NCBI RefSeq assembly: GCF_002812705.1
Contig: NZ_CP025030.1
Location: 4,588,001 to 4,652,000, forward strand
DNA: 64,000 bases
Direction of reading: 5' to 3'
Source of the DNA: Achromobacter spanius
GTDB taxonomy: Bacteria; Pseudomonadota; Gammaproteobacteria; Burkholderiales; Burkholderiaceae_B
The stretch's first letter is position 1; every line of letters begins with the position of its first letter. A model generated the notes under the pieces. The model worked only from the letters and a program-made list of their open reading frames with translations, did no database searches and had not been told where the DNA came from. Below, piece after piece: positions 43,274 through 52,736 of the stretch. The position numbers and the translations under genes are program-made.

Positions 43274-43416
43274 TCAGATGATTCCTGCTCATGGATTAGT
43301 GAATTAAAACCATTTTACTTCATCGGTACCCTCCTCTAGCATGCGGTTCCAGCTTGATGCTGCAACTGCACAAAGACAGATGCGGCGCCGGGTAGATCCA
43401 TTCATGTGAAGCAAAG

Positions 43417-43998
43417 ATGACACGTCCACTCCGTCTAGTCGCAGTTTCCGGCGGACTGCAACGCCCCTCCAAGTCAGCGGCCCTGGCAGAACACCTGCTG
43501 GATCTGATCGCCGACCATATTCCGTGCGAACAGCACCTGGTTGAACTGGGTGAGCTGGCCCCGCAACTGGCCGGCGCCGTCTGGCGCTCGCAATTGCCCG
43601 ACACGGTGGAGCGCGAGCTTGGCGCGGTCGAACAAGCGGACATCCTGGTGGTGACAACCCCGGTCTATCGAGGCTCGTACACCGGGCTGTTCAAGCACTT
43701 CTTCGACTTCATTCATCAGGACGCCCTGATCGACAAGCCCGTCTTGTTGGCGGCCACCGGCGGCAGCGAACGCCATGCCCTGATGATCGACCACCAGTTG
43801 CGGCCGCTGTTCAGCTTCTTCCAGGCACGCACCTTGCCGCTGGGCGTCTACGCCACCGACAAGGATTTTGCCGACTACCGCGTGCAGGACATGGCCTTGA
43901 TCGAACGGGCCCGACTGGCGGTACAGCGCGCGTTGCCCTTGATCGAATTGATGCGCCATCCACGCACCGCCGCCGTAGAAGAAGCGGTAGCAGCCTGA
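43417..43998 (+). CDS. NAD(P)H-dependent FMN reductase, MsuE/SsuE type
   Basis: A 193-residue flavodoxin-fold reductase (VAVSGGLQRPSKSAALAEHL, TPVYRGSYTGLFKHFFDF, LLAATGGSERHAL). Members supply reduced FMN to two-component monooxygenases. Its place directly upstream of mesX and mesD, behind a MetR-like regulator and away from any alkanesulfonate monooxygenase gene, suggests it feeds the oxygen-dependent methionine synthase pair. That link is inference from context. Confidence 0.87.
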   Translation: MTRPLRLVAVSGGLQRPSKSAALAEHLLDLIADHIPCEQHLVELGELAPQLAGAVWRSQLPDTVERELGAVEQADILVVTTPVYRGSYTGLFKHFFDFIHQDALIDKPVLLAATGGSERHALMIDHQLRPLFSFFQARTLPLGVYATDKDFADYRVQDMALIERARLAVQRALPLIELMRHPRTAAVEEAVAA

Positions 43999-44101
43999 CG
44001 CAAAGCCAATTCAACCGCCGCCCGCAGCGGCGATAACGTCCGTCGCCATGCAGCCGCCGGACTCCGTATTTCTTTCGCCAAAATCAGCACACGCCAACAC
44101 C

Positions 44102-45085
44102 ATGAGCAACGCCTTCACATTCAACATCAAGAGCATTCCTTTTGATGAAAATTACCAGCCCTCCGACAGCACGCGCATCACGACCAACTTCGCCAATCTG
44201 GCACGGGGCGCGAGTCGCCAGCAGAATCTGCGCAACACGCTGAAGATGATCGACCGGCGTTTCAATAGCCTGGCGCATTGGGACAACCCCAGGGGGGATC
44301 GCTACACGGTCGAACTCGACATCATCTCCGTTGAAATGAACATCGCCGCCAACGGCGGCAGTGATGCGTTTCCGCTGATTGAAATCTTGAAGACCAATAT
44401 CGTTGACCGCCACAACAACGAACGCATCCAAGGGATCGTCGGGAACAACTTCTCTTCGTACGTGCGCGACTACGACTTCAGCGTGCTTTTGCAAGAGCAC
44501 AACAAGAACAAATCCAGCTTTAGCTCGCCTGACGGTTTCGGCGACTTGCACGGCAAGCTGTTCAAGCACTTTGTCAGTTCCAGCGCTTACAAAGAGCAGT
44601 TCAGCAAGCCGCCTGTCATCTGCATCAGCGCCTCAAGCAGCAAGACGTACCTGCGCACGGAAAATCAGCACCCCATTCTGGGCATTGAATATCAGCAAAA
44701 CGAATTCTCGCCGACGGACCAGTACTTCGAAAAAATGGGCTTGCAGGTCCGCTACTTCATGCCCCCGGGCAGCGCTGCACCGCTGGCCTTTTACTTTCAG
44801 GGCGACCTGCTTGGCCACTACACGAACCTTGAGCTGATCAGCATCATCAGCACGATGGAAACGTTCCAGAAAATCTACCGTCCCGAGATCTACAACGCCA
44901 ATTCCGCCGCGGGGAAGGTCTATCAACCGAGCCTGAAGAATCAGGATTACTCGCTGACGCAGATTGTCTATGACCGCGATGAGCGCAGCCAGCTTGCCGT
45001 GAAGCAGGGAAAGTTCACGGAAGAGCACTTCATCAAACCCTACAAGCACGTGCTGGAAAGCTGGGCCGCCAACTACGCGCACTAA
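44102..45085 (+). CDS. mesX: DUF1852 protein MesX, partner of methionine synthase MesD
   Basis: A 327-residue protein of the DUF1852 family, named MesX from its requirement for MesD. I see no classical cofactor motif. Conserved-looking blocks are MSNAFTFNIKSIPFDENY, FLARG-like NLARGASRQQNLRNTLKMID, and LQVRYFMPPGSAAPLAFYFQ. It is followed 29 bp later by mesD, the order seen where this pair was described. It is thought to work with MesD in an oxygen-dependent, folate-independent methylation of homocysteine. The start at 44102 is preferred over an upstream in-frame ATG. Confidence 0.88.
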   Translation: MSNAFTFNIKSIPFDENYQPSDSTRITTNFANLARGASRQQNLRNTLKMIDRRFNSLAHWDNPRGDRYTVELDIISVEMNIAANGGSDAFPLIEILKTNIVDRHNNERIQGIVGNNFSSYVRDYDFSVLLQEHNKNKSSFSSPDGFGDLHGKLFKHFVSSSAYKEQFSKPPVICISASSSKTYLRTENQHPILGIEYQQNEFSPTDQYFEKMGLQVRYFMPPGSAAPLAFYFQGDLLGHYTNLELISIISTMETFQKIYRPEIYNANSAAGKVYQPSLKNQDYSLTQIVYDRDERSQLAVKQGKFTEEHFIKPYKHVLESWAANYAH

Positions 45086-45114
45086 TCATTCAAAAAACAG
45101 ACGAGACCCTGATC

Positions 45115-46143
45115 ATGAAAAAACTACTGCCCACCTCCACCGCCGGCAGCCTGCCCAAGCCTTCGTGGCTTGCACAGCCTGAAAAACTCTGGTCGCCCTG
45201 GAAACTGCAAGACGACGAGCTGATCGAGGGCAAACAAGACGCCTTGCGCCTGGCGCTGCAAGAACAACAGCACGCGGGCATTGATATCGTCAGCGACGGC
45301 GAGCAAACCCGTCAGCACTTTGTCACGACGTTCATCGAGCATCTGGACGGCGTCGATTTCGAAAAGCGCGAGACCGTCCGGATTCGTGATCGCTATGACG
45401 CGAGCGTGCCGACCGTCGTGGGCGCCGTCAGCCGTCAAAAGCCGGTGTTCGTTGAAGACGCCAAGTTCCTGCGTCAGCAAACCAAGCAACCCATCAAGTG
45501 GGCGCTGCCAGGCCCCATGACGATGATCGACACCCTGTACGACGCCCACTACAAGAGCCGCGAAAAGCTGGCATGGGAATTCGCCAAGATCCTGAACCAG
45601 GAAGCCCGCGAATTGGAAGCCGCAGGCGTGGACATCATCCAATTCGATGAGCCGGCATTCAACGTGTTCTTCGACGAAGTAAACGACTGGGGCATTGCCA
45701 CCCTGGAGCGCGCCATCGAAGGCCTGAAGTGCGAAACCGCCGTGCACATCTGCTACGGCTACGGCATCAAGGCCAATACCGACTGGAAGAAGACGCTGGG
45801 GTCCGAGTGGCGTCAGTACGAGGAATCGTTCCCCAAGCTGCAGAAGTCCAATATCGACATCATCTCGCTGGAATGCCACAACTCGCACGTGCCGATCGAT
45901 CTGCTCGAACTGGTTCGCGGCAAGAAGGTGATGGTCGGCGCCATTGACGTGGCAAGCGACAAGGTTGAAACGCCCGAAGAAGTGGCCAATACGCTGAGAA
46001 AGGCGCTGAAGTTTGTGGATGCCGACAAGCTGTATCCGTGCACGAACTGCGGCATGGCGCCGTTGTCGCGGGCTATTGCGAAGGGCAAGCTGCTAGCTTT
46101 GAGCGAAGGCGCGGAAATCGTTCGCAAGGAACTGTTGGGCTGA
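45115..46143 (+). CDS. mesD: Folate-independent methionine synthase MesD (MetE C-terminal-like)
   Basis: A 342-residue protein covering only the catalytic half of MetE. The zinc ligands are in order: His211 and Cys213 (AVHICYGYG), Glu253 (ISLECHNSH) and Cys312 (CTNCGMAP). It lacks the N-terminal MetE half that helps bind polyglutamylated folate, and MesD enzymes do not use methyl-folate. It makes methionine from homocysteine with MesX and oxygen; the methyl donor is not established. Neighbours FMN reductase and a MetR-like regulator complete a methionine unit. It ends directly before a repeat cluster. Confidence 0.9.
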   Translation: MKKLLPTSTAGSLPKPSWLAQPEKLWSPWKLQDDELIEGKQDALRLALQEQQHAGIDIVSDGEQTRQHFVTTFIEHLDGVDFEKRETVRIRDRYDASVPTVVGAVSRQKPVFVEDAKFLRQQTKQPIKWALPGPMTMIDTLYDAHYKSREKLAWEFAKILNQEARELEAAGVDIIQFDEPAFNVFFDEVNDWGIATLERAIEGLKCETAVHICYGYGIKANTDWKKTLGSEWRQYEESFPKLQKSNIDIISLECHNSHVPIDLLELVRGKKVMVGAIDVASDKVETPEEVANTLRKALKFVDADKLYPCTNCGMAPLSRAIAKGKLLALSEGAEIVRKELLG

Positions 46144-46145
46144 TG

Positions 46146-46250
46146 CACCATGGAGTCAGACTGCAATTTTTCACCATGGAGTCAGACTGCATTTTTGCGC
46201 TGGCATCGGCGAAATTGCAGTCTGACTCCTTATTTCCGGACTCCTTATTT
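46146..46250. repeat. Direct and inverted repeats of a GGAGTCAGACTGCA unit
   Basis: Two tandem copies of about 26 bp containing caccatggagtcagactgca (46146-46171 and 46172-46196) are followed by an inverted copy (46212-46229, ending gcagtctgactcc) and a partial duplicate of gactccttattt (46239-46250). The inverted copies can fold into a long hairpin between the convergent mesD and Bug genes, so they may act as a two-way terminator. It also resembles a mobile or REP-like repeat family. No transposase is adjacent. Confidence 0.75.
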
Positions 46251-46252
46251 AT

Positions 46253-47236
46253 CTACTGTTCCTTCAGCCCCAACGACTTGATCAAGGGGGCGAACAGTTT
46301 CTTCTCGTCCTGCACGCGCGCGGTGTAGTCGGCCACGCTCAGCGGTAGCGCCTCGGCGCCGGCGTCCAGGAACCGCGCCTTGATCTCCGGCCGTGCCAGC
46401 ACCTTATTGATTTCGCCGTTCATGCGATTGACCACATCATCCCGGGTGCTGGCGGCGGCATATACGCCGAACAGGCTGTCCGCGAAAACGCCGTCAATGC
46501 CGGCCTCAGAAAAGGTTCGGATGTCGGGCGCTACAGCAGCCCGTTGCCGGCTCGCCACCGCCAGCACCTTCAGCTTGCCCGCTTGCACCATGGGAAAGAC
46601 CGTGGCCGGTCCAAACGCAAAGTCGATCTGGCCCGCGGCCAGGTCTTGTATCGCCGGCGCCACGCCGCGATATGGCGCATGGGTGGCCTGCATGCCGGTA
46701 GCCTGCTTGAGCAGCTCGCCAGCCAGATGCGGCGTCGTGCCATTGCCGGCCGAACCGTAGTTGAGCGGATTGGGCTGCTTGCGCGCGTATTCGACGAACG
46801 CTTCAAGCGTATCGACGCCCAGCGAGGACCGGACGAACAAGAACAACTGGCTGTTGGCCAACAAGGCGACCGGCCGCAAGTCCCGCTGCGGATCGAACGG
46901 CATGCTGGTGAACATCAGCGGGTTGACCGATTCGGTCGTCGATGGATTGAGCAAGAAGGTATGGTTGTCTCCGCCATTGCGCGCGACTTCGGCGCCCGCA
47001 ACGTTGCCGCCCGCGCCGCCCCGATTCTCCACGATAACGGTCTGCTTCAAGGCCTCGGCCAAATGCGGCTGCACCGTGCGCGTCAGCACGTCGACCAGCC
47101 CGCCAGGGGCCAACCCCACGACCAGACGCACCGGCTTGGTGGGCCAGGCCTGAGGCGCCGTTTGCGCCAGGCTGCCCGTCGCCCAGCCAGTCAGCGCCAG
47201 CATCATCACGGCCAGGCAATGTCTACGCAACAGCAT
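46253..47236 (-). CDS. Bug/TctC-family periplasmic substrate-binding receptor
   Basis: A 327-residue exported receptor: signal peptide about residues 1-25 (LAVMMLALTGWATGSLAQ), then WPTKPVRLVVGLAPGG, VENRGGAGGNVAGAEVA and HAPYRGVAPAIQDLAAGQID, the standard Bug signatures. AAGGAG precedes the ATG at 47236, which is why I do not use the longer frame. Bug receptors bind small carboxylates or amino-acid-like molecules. No TctA/TctB membrane genes are adjacent, so it is an orphan receptor. Confidence 0.9.
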   Translation of the reverse strand: MLLRRHCLAVMMLALTGWATGSLAQTAPQAWPTKPVRLVVGLAPGGLVDVLTRTVQPHLAEALKQTVIVENRGGAGGNVAGAEVARNGGDNHTFLLNPSTTESVNPLMFTSMPFDPQRDLRPVALLANSQLFLFVRSSLGVDTLEAFVEYARKQPNPLNYGSAGNGTTPHLAGELLKQATGMQATHAPYRGVAPAIQDLAAGQIDFAFGPATVFPMVQAGKLKVLAVASRQRAAVAPDIRTFSEAGIDGVFADSLFGVYAAASTRDDVVNRMNGEINKVLARPEIKARFLDAGAEALPLSVADYTARVQDEKKLFAPLIKSLGLKEQ

Positions 47237-47613
47237 CCGATTCTCCTTCTGGGCCGCCACCGCGCGATCCTGCGTACGGTGCGTCAGGTGCCGCACCCCG
47301 GTGAACCGCCTTGATGCCTCATCACGGCGCTGCCCTGCATCTGGCGCTTATTCTTCACAAAAGTTTAAGCATAAAGAATCCCGGATAACCCTAGTTTGCT
47401 GGGGAGGAGCGAGTGCTGCTTGGCCAGATTGCTTTGGTTCGGACAAAAAAAAGAGGCAATGCATCCCGCCTCAATCTACTAAAGAACTGGTGTTCGACGT
47501 CGATACATAAGATGTGCCCCCCCGTTTCCACTCACCAACGGCGCACTACCTTGCTTTTTTATATATATTCTGGGCCACGAGACAATTAAATCTTCCCCAT
47601 CTTAGGAGAGACT
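47237..47613. other. Intergenic stretch between Bug receptor and nuclease-like gene
   Basis: No gene is recognised in this 377 bp. It holds the Bug promoter region on one side and, near 47549-47575, a T/A-only tract just before the AGGAGAG ribosome site of the next gene. No tRNA, repeat end or attachment-site duplication was seen. Confidence 0.6.
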
Positions 47614-49305
47614 GTGACATTGATCCCTGCAAGCGAATCCAAAGACCTGCACGAAGTCGCCAAGGAGTTAGTTCAACAATTGATCTCGAAGGAAAGGAAG
47701 CTTGCTGAGACTATCGAGTCGCTAGATCGCGATATTGATCACGTTAAATCCTTGACCCGCCTGAGCGAAGATCAGGAACGCTCGAAAGCACTTGCGAAGC
47801 ACCTTGCTCAACTTACGCGCACAGAACAGCTGCGGACCGAAGTTCGCGAATCGGGCGGATTACTACGCAGACCATTCAAAACTATAAAATACTGGCAGGC
47901 GCACAAAGACGCCCGATCCGCCTACGCCAGCGCAGAGGCAGACTTTGATACACCGAACAAAAAGGCGGCGCGAGACGCACGTATTGCCGAACACAATCGT
48001 CAAGTTGAAGCCGAACAGAACCGAGCACAGGGATTGAAGCAACAAAGAGCACTGCGAGATGCAGCGCATTTGGCCATCGCGCAGTTCCGCACCACGGCGG
48101 CAGACGCGATGCGCGCCGCAGGCGGTAGAGGTTGGCTAGCCAAGGACTTTCCGCAGCAGTTCCGACAATTGGGCAGCTTCGTAGAGGGCAACGATATTGC
48201 TGGGGCGAACGAGTGTCTGGCGTCTCTGAAATTTCAACGCCGTCCGGTCGATTCTCTCTATGAAAATTGGAAACGCGAGGCCGAGACAGTGCGAATCAGG
48301 GCGTACGAACAGTACGCAGGCATGGCGGCCACGGGCTCCTACACCGAGATCGCTCGGCATTCCATTGAACTCGCTGCGCCTCTACTACGAAAGCAGGCAC
48401 GTGACACTCTGAGCCGTTTCGAACACCCCGCAGATCAATGGCAGGCAATTTCTTCACTTCTTGCAGATCCCCGACGGTTTAAGACCGATGCCCTTTGGGC
48501 AATCTATTGGGCCATGTACCAGTGTGGCCAGTGGGTTGCCCAAGCGGCGTCCGAGTCCGACCCTCACGAGGATGTGTTCACCGGAAAAATGACGGCTCAA
48601 ATAGATCGGTGGCTTGCGGGTTGGGCCACTAAGCGAATCCGAGAGTTCGGGTATCCGGAAGTTCGGTCATACCTAGGCACACTCGAGATCGCGAGCACTG
48701 TCGAGGAAACACGGCTCGGCGCGGACATCGGGCTAATTGTGGACTTGAATATCGGAGATGTCGCGTGTCGAAAAATCGCCTTATTGCAGGCTAAAAAGAG
48801 TCAAGACGGAGTATCAAACATAGGTAGCGACCGGAGACAGCTTTCGAAATTGTCTTGTCGGCAAAATGCAGGCTTCTACTTGTTCTATCACCAGTCGACT
48901 CATCCCGTGATGGCCCCGGCTCCTTCTGTATGCACTGCGCACGAATTGGCGGAGGAGGTGACGCAACTCGGGAAAGACATCGATGCCACCTACCTGCGTA
49001 TGAACGTGCGTTCCATGGGCTGGGACTGGGCCAGCTTCATCAGTTTTGGGCTGTGCAATCCGAATTCGCACATAGGGCAATCATTCGATACAGTCGAAGA
49101 GGCATTCACTGCATTGGGCAATGGTGACGCCCGACATTTGCCTAAATACCTTCACGTCATCGCAATCACCGACGAACCTCGCGTTAAGGAATTGCGGACG
49201 AAACTTCATGAGCACTATATCGAGAGCGCCAAAGCCATGGCACACGCCAAGGAGAAGGAGCGCCATTTATCACGGGATAGCGATGGGCCGAGCCATAGCA
49301 TGTGA
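47614..49305 (+). CDS. Unrecognised protein with coiled-coil N-terminus and PD-(D/E)XK-like nuclease core
   Basis: A 563-residue soluble protein, GTG start after AGGAGAG. Residues about 10-75 and 90-160 are charged heptad-like helices, probably coiled coil. From about 315 on, a nuclease-like pattern appears: Glu319 in HEDVFTGKMTAQI, then Glu364/Glu365 and Asp371 in EETRLGADIGLI, then Gln392-x-Lys394 in ALLQAKKSQ. This E...D...QxK order fits restriction-endonuclease-fold enzymes. The C-terminal 120 residues have no recognised domain. Base composition is lower in G+C than the guaA and mes neighbours, suggesting transfer. It stands alone. A defence or DNA-processing role is possible but unproven. 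Confidence 0.7.
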   Translation: MTLIPASESKDLHEVAKELVQQLISKERKLAETIESLDRDIDHVKSLTRLSEDQERSKALAKHLAQLTRTEQLRTEVRESGGLLRRPFKTIKYWQAHKDARSAYASAEADFDTPNKKAARDARIAEHNRQVEAEQNRAQGLKQQRALRDAAHLAIAQFRTTAADAMRAAGGRGWLAKDFPQQFRQLGSFVEGNDIAGANECLASLKFQRRPVDSLYENWKREAETVRIRAYEQYAGMAATGSYTEIARHSIELAAPLLRKQARDTLSRFEHPADQWQAISSLLADPRRFKTDALWAIYWAMYQCGQWVAQAASESDPHEDVFTGKMTAQIDRWLAGWATKRIREFGYPEVRSYLGTLEIASTVEETRLGADIGLIVDLNIGDVACRKIALLQAKKSQDGVSNIGSDRRQLSKLSCRQNAGFYLFYHQSTHPVMAPAPSVCTAHELAEEVTQLGKDIDATYLRMNVRSMGWDWASFISFGLCNPNSHIGQSFDTVEEAFTALGNGDARHLPKYLHVIAITDEPRVKELRTKLHEHYIESAKAMAHAKEKERHLSRDSDGPSHSM

Positions 49306-49363
49306 TCAGACGTAGTATCTACTTGCTCCACACTGACGGATCGAGGGCCCAGCCCTACAAACA

Positions 49364-49387
49364 AAAAGAGCGCCGAAGCGCTCTTTT
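49364..49387. terminator. Bidirectional Rho-independent terminator
   Basis: Perfect 10-bp stem (aaaagagcgc/gcgctctttt). On the minus strand the loop is TTCG and a TTTTTGTTT tract follows, which is ideal for guaA. On the plus strand it can also stop the nuclease-like gene. Confidence 0.88.
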
Positions 49388-49412
49388 CTCTTACCTCAAC
49401 CCTTAAGCAGGA

Positions 49413-51005
49413 TCACTCCCACTCAATCGTCGCAGGCGGCTTGCTCGACACGTCATAAACCACGCGATTAATCCCGCGCACTTCATTAATAATCCGCGAA
49501 GAAACCCGAGCCAGCAGCGGGTGCGGCAGCGGCGCCCAATCCGCGGTCATGAAGTCAAACGTCTGGACCGCACGCAAGGCAACCACGTACTCATAAGTCC
49601 GCCCGTCGCCCATCACGCCCACCGACTTCACCGGCAGGAACACGGCAAACGCTTGGGACGTCAGCTCATACCAGGTCAAGCCACTAGCCTCATCCTTGGT
49701 ATTCCGCAATTCCTCAATAAAAATCGCATCCGCACGGCGCAGCAGTTCAGCATATTCATGCTTCACTTCGCCCAGAATCCGAACGCCCAGACCCGGACCG
49801 GGGAACGGGTGGCGATACACCATCTGCGGCGGCAAACCCAACGCAACGCCCAGTTCGCGGACTTCGTCCTTGAACAGTTCGCGCAGGGGCTCCAGCAGTT
49901 GCAGGTTCAGCGTGTCCGGCAGGCCGCCCACGTTGTGGTGCGACTTGATGGAGGTGGCCTTGCCCGTCTTGGCGCCGGCGGATTCGATGACGTCGGGGTA
50001 GATCGTGCCCTGGGCCAGCCACTTGGCGCTTTGCTGCTTGCCGGCTTGTTCCTGGAACACTTCGACGAATTCGCGGCCGATGATCTTGCGCTTGGCTTCG
50101 GGGTCGGCAACGCCAGACAGCTTGCCCATGAATTGGGCGGTGGCGTCGACGTGAATGATCTTCACGCCCATGTTTTCAGCGAAGGTCTGCATGACCTGCT
50201 TGCCTTCGTCCAGGCGCAACAGGCCGTGGTCGACGAACACGCAGGTGAGCTGGTCGCCGATGGCCTTGTGGATCAGCGCGGCGGCTACCGAGGAGTCCAC
50301 TCCGCCGGACAGGCCCAGGATGACTTCGTCCGTGCCGACTTGCTCGCGGATGCGGGCAACGGCTTCGGCGACGTAGTCGGGCATGTTCCAGTCGCCCTGG
50401 CACTCACAGATCTCGTTCACGAAGCGGGCCAGCATGGCCTTGCCTTGGACGGTGTGCGTGACTTCGGGGTGGAATTGAACGGCGTAGAAACGGCGGTCTT
50501 CGTCGGCCATGCCGGCGATGGGGCACGACGGCGTGGAGGCCATCAGCTTGAAGCCCGGGGGCAGTTCGGTGACCTTGTCGCCGTGGCTCATCCAGACCTT
50601 CAGCATGCCGTGGCCTTCGGGCGTGGTGAAGTCGTCCAGGCCTTCCAGCAGCTTGGTGTGGCCATGGGCGCGCACTTCGGCGTAGCCGAATTCGCGGTGG
50701 TCGGAAAAGCTGACCACGCCGCCCAGTTGCTGCGCCATGGACTGCATGCCGTAGCAGATGCCCAGCACCGGCACGCCCAGTTCGAACACGGCGTGCGGCA
50801 CGCGCATCGAGCCTTCTTCGTAGGCCGAGGCGTGGCTGCCGGACAGGATGATGCCTTTCAAGCCTTGCGCCATCTGCTCGCGCACGAAGGCGTCGTCGAC
50901 GTCGCCGGGGTGCACTTCGGAATAGACGCCGGCTTCGCGAACGCGGCGGGCGATCAGTTGGGTGACTTGCGAACCGTAGTCAAGAATGAGGATGCGCTGG
51001 TGCAT
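49413..51005 (-). CDS. guaA: GMP synthase (glutamine-hydrolysing)
   Basis: A 530-residue enzyme converting XMP to GMP. The class I amidotransferase domain has the triad Cys84 (LGICYGMQ), His179 and Glu181 (QFHPEVTHT). The ATP pyrophosphatase domain has the P-loop [10 protein letters not shown], and the dimerisation domain ends [11 protein letters not shown]. It lies 99 bp downstream of guaB, separated by a strong hairpin, and ends at a bidirectional terminator. It is a core purine gene, normal in every respect. Confidence 0.98.
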   Translation of the reverse strand: MHQRILILDYGSQVTQLIARRVREAGVYSEVHPGDVDDAFVREQMAQGLKGIILSGSHASAYEEGSMRVPHAVFELGVPVLGICYGMQSMAQQLGGVVSFSDHREFGYAEVRAHGHTKLLEGLDDFTTPEGHGMLKVWMSHGDKVTELPPGFKLMASTPSCPIAGMADEDRRFYAVQFHPEVTHTVQGKAMLARFVNEICECQGDWNMPDYVAEAVARIREQVGTDEVILGLSGGVDSSVAAALIHKAIGDQLTCVFVDHGLLRLDEGKQVMQTFAENMGVKIIHVDATAQFMGKLSGVADPEAKRKIIGREFVEVFQEQAGKQQSAKWLAQGTIYPDVIESAGAKTGKATSIKSHHNVGGLPDTLNLQLLEPLRELFKDEVRELGVALGLPPQMVYRHPFPGPGLGVRILGEVKHEYAELLRRADAIFIEELRNTKDEASGLTWYELTSQAFAVFLPVKSVGVMGDGRTYEYVVALRAVQTFDFMTADWAPLPHPLLARVSSRIINEVRGINRVVYDVSSKPPATIEWE

Positions 51006-51030
51006 TGAGCTCTACCGATTAAATAAAACC

Positions 51031-51072
51031 GCACCGGCAGAACCGCGATTGTTAATGCGATTCTGCCGGTGC
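51031..51072 (-). terminator. Strong hairpin between guaB and guaA
   Basis: Perfect 12-bp stem (gcaccggcagaa with ttctgccggtgc) and an 18-nt loop. On the minus strand it is followed by GGTTTTATTT, so it could act as an intercistronic attenuator that lowers guaA relative to guaB, or as an RNA-stabilising element. No purine riboswitch was recognised. Confidence 0.65.
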
Positions 51073-51104
51073 GTGATGCATGACATTGTAGTTGACTGTA
51101 CGGA

Positions 51105-52565
51105 TCAGTCGGCGCGGTAGTTGGGCGCTTCCTTGGTGATCTGCACGTCGTGTACGTGGGACTCGCGCACGCCGGCGGAGGTGATCTCCACGAATTCGGC
51201 CTTGGTGCGCATGTCGTCAATGGTGGCGGCGCCGCAGTAGCCCATCGAGGCGCGGATGCCACCCACCAATTGGTAAATGATGGCCAGCACGCTGCCCTTG
51301 TAGGGGACGCGGCCTTCGATGCCTTCGGGGACCAGCTTGTCGGCGTTGTTGGACGGGTCCTGGAAGTAGCGGTCGGCCGAGCCGTCCGTCATGGCGCCCA
51401 GGCTGCCCATGCCGCGGTACGACTTGTACGAACGGCCTTGGAACAACACGACTTCGCCCGGGGCTTCTTCCGTGCCGGCGAACATGCCACCCATCATGCA
51501 CGAGAACGCGCCGGCGGCCAGCGCCTTGGCGACGTCGCCCGAGTAGCGGATGCCGCCGTCGGCAATCAGCGGAACGCCCGTGCCTTCCAGCGCCTTGGCG
51601 ACTTCGGAAATGGCATGGATTTGCGGCACGCCCACACCGGCGACGATACGCGTGGTGCAGATGGAGCCGGGGCCGATACCGACCTTCACGCCGTCGGCAC
51701 CGTGTTCGACCAGCGCGCGCGCGGCGGCGGCGGTGGCGATGTTGCCGCCGATGACTTCAACCTTGGGGTAGTTCTGCTTGACCCAGCGCACGCCTTCCAG
51801 CACGCCCTTGGAGTGGCCGTGCGCGGTGTCGACGATCAGGACGTCAACGCCGGCGGCAACCAGCTTTTCCACGCGCTCTTCGGTGCCTGCACCCACGCCA
51901 ACCGCTGCGCCAACGCGCAACTGGCCTTGGCCGTCTTTGCTGGCCATCGGGTGTTCGGTGTTCTTGACGATGTCTTTGACGGTGGCCAGGCCACGCAGCT
52001 CAAAGCCGTCGTTCACGATCAGCACGCGCTCAAGGCGGTGCTTGTGCATCAGGGATTGCGCTTCGTCCAGCGTGGCGCCTTCCTTCATGGTGACCAGGCG
52101 TTCCTGCGGCGTCATGATGTTGCGCAGGGGCTGATCCAGGTTTTCTTCAAAACGCAGATCGCGGTTGGTCACGATGCCGACCAGCTTGCGGCCTTCAACC
52201 ACCGGCAGGCCCGAAATGCCATGCTGGCGCTGCAACGCAATGGCGTCGCGCACTTTCATTTGGGGGGTGACGGTGACCGGATCGATCACGATGCCGAATT
52301 CGTGGCGCTTTACGCGAGCCACTTCACGGGCTTGGGCATCGGCGGACAAATTCTTGTGAATGATCCCGATGCCACCTTCTTGGGCCATGGCGATTGCCAG
52401 GCGAGCTTCGGTGACGGTGTCCATGGCGGCGGACACAAGCGGAATATTCAGGCTGATATTGCGGGTCAGGCGGGTGGCCAGGGAGGTGTCGCGCGGCAAC
52501 ACCTCGGAATACGCAGGCACCAACAACACATCGTCGAAGGTGAGCGCTTTTTGAACGAGACGCAT
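51105..52565 (-). CDS. guaB: IMP dehydrogenase
   Basis: A 486-residue enzyme oxidising IMP to XMP with NAD+, the committed step to GMP. Two CBS domains occupy about residues 95-205 within the TIM barrel; the catalytic Cys303 lies in [11 protein letters not shown], and the flap region is [15 protein letters not shown] start at [15 protein letters not shown] (52565) with a GGAG site upstream; the frame further upstream is non-coding. It is the first gene of guaBA. Confidence 0.97.
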   Translation of the reverse strand: MRLVQKALTFDDVLLVPAYSEVLPRDTSLATRLTRNISLNIPLVSAAMDTVTEARLAIAMAQEGGIGIIHKNLSADAQAREVARVKRHEFGIVIDPVTVTPQMKVRDAIALQRQHGISGLPVVEGRKLVGIVTNRDLRFEENLDQPLRNIMTPQERLVTMKEGATLDEAQSLMHKHRLERVLIVNDGFELRGLATVKDIVKNTEHPMASKDGQGQLRVGAAVGVGAGTEERVEKLVAAGVDVLIVDTAHGHSKGVLEGVRWVKQNYPKVEVIGGNIATAAAARALVEHGADGVKVGIGPGSICTTRIVAGVGVPQIHAISEVAKALEGTGVPLIADGGIRYSGDVAKALAAGAFSCMMGGMFAGTEEAPGEVVLFQGRSYKSYRGMGSLGAMTDGSADRYFQDPSNNADKLVPEGIEGRVPYKGSVLAIIYQLVGGIRASMGYCGAATIDDMRTKAEFVEITSAGVRESHVHDVQITKEAPNYRAD

Positions 52566-52736
52566 GGGTAACTCCGGGCGCAAAGCAAGATTATACGCCG
52601 CCAGCAAGTTTTTTCTAGGGTCTACCCTAGGGTTGTACGGAAATTTTGCGAAGGCGGCGCCGCTCAACCGGCACCCACGGACGCCGGCAATCCGAGCCCG
52701 GCTTATAGCCCTGTTGCCGCCATTCAACAAGCTGGA

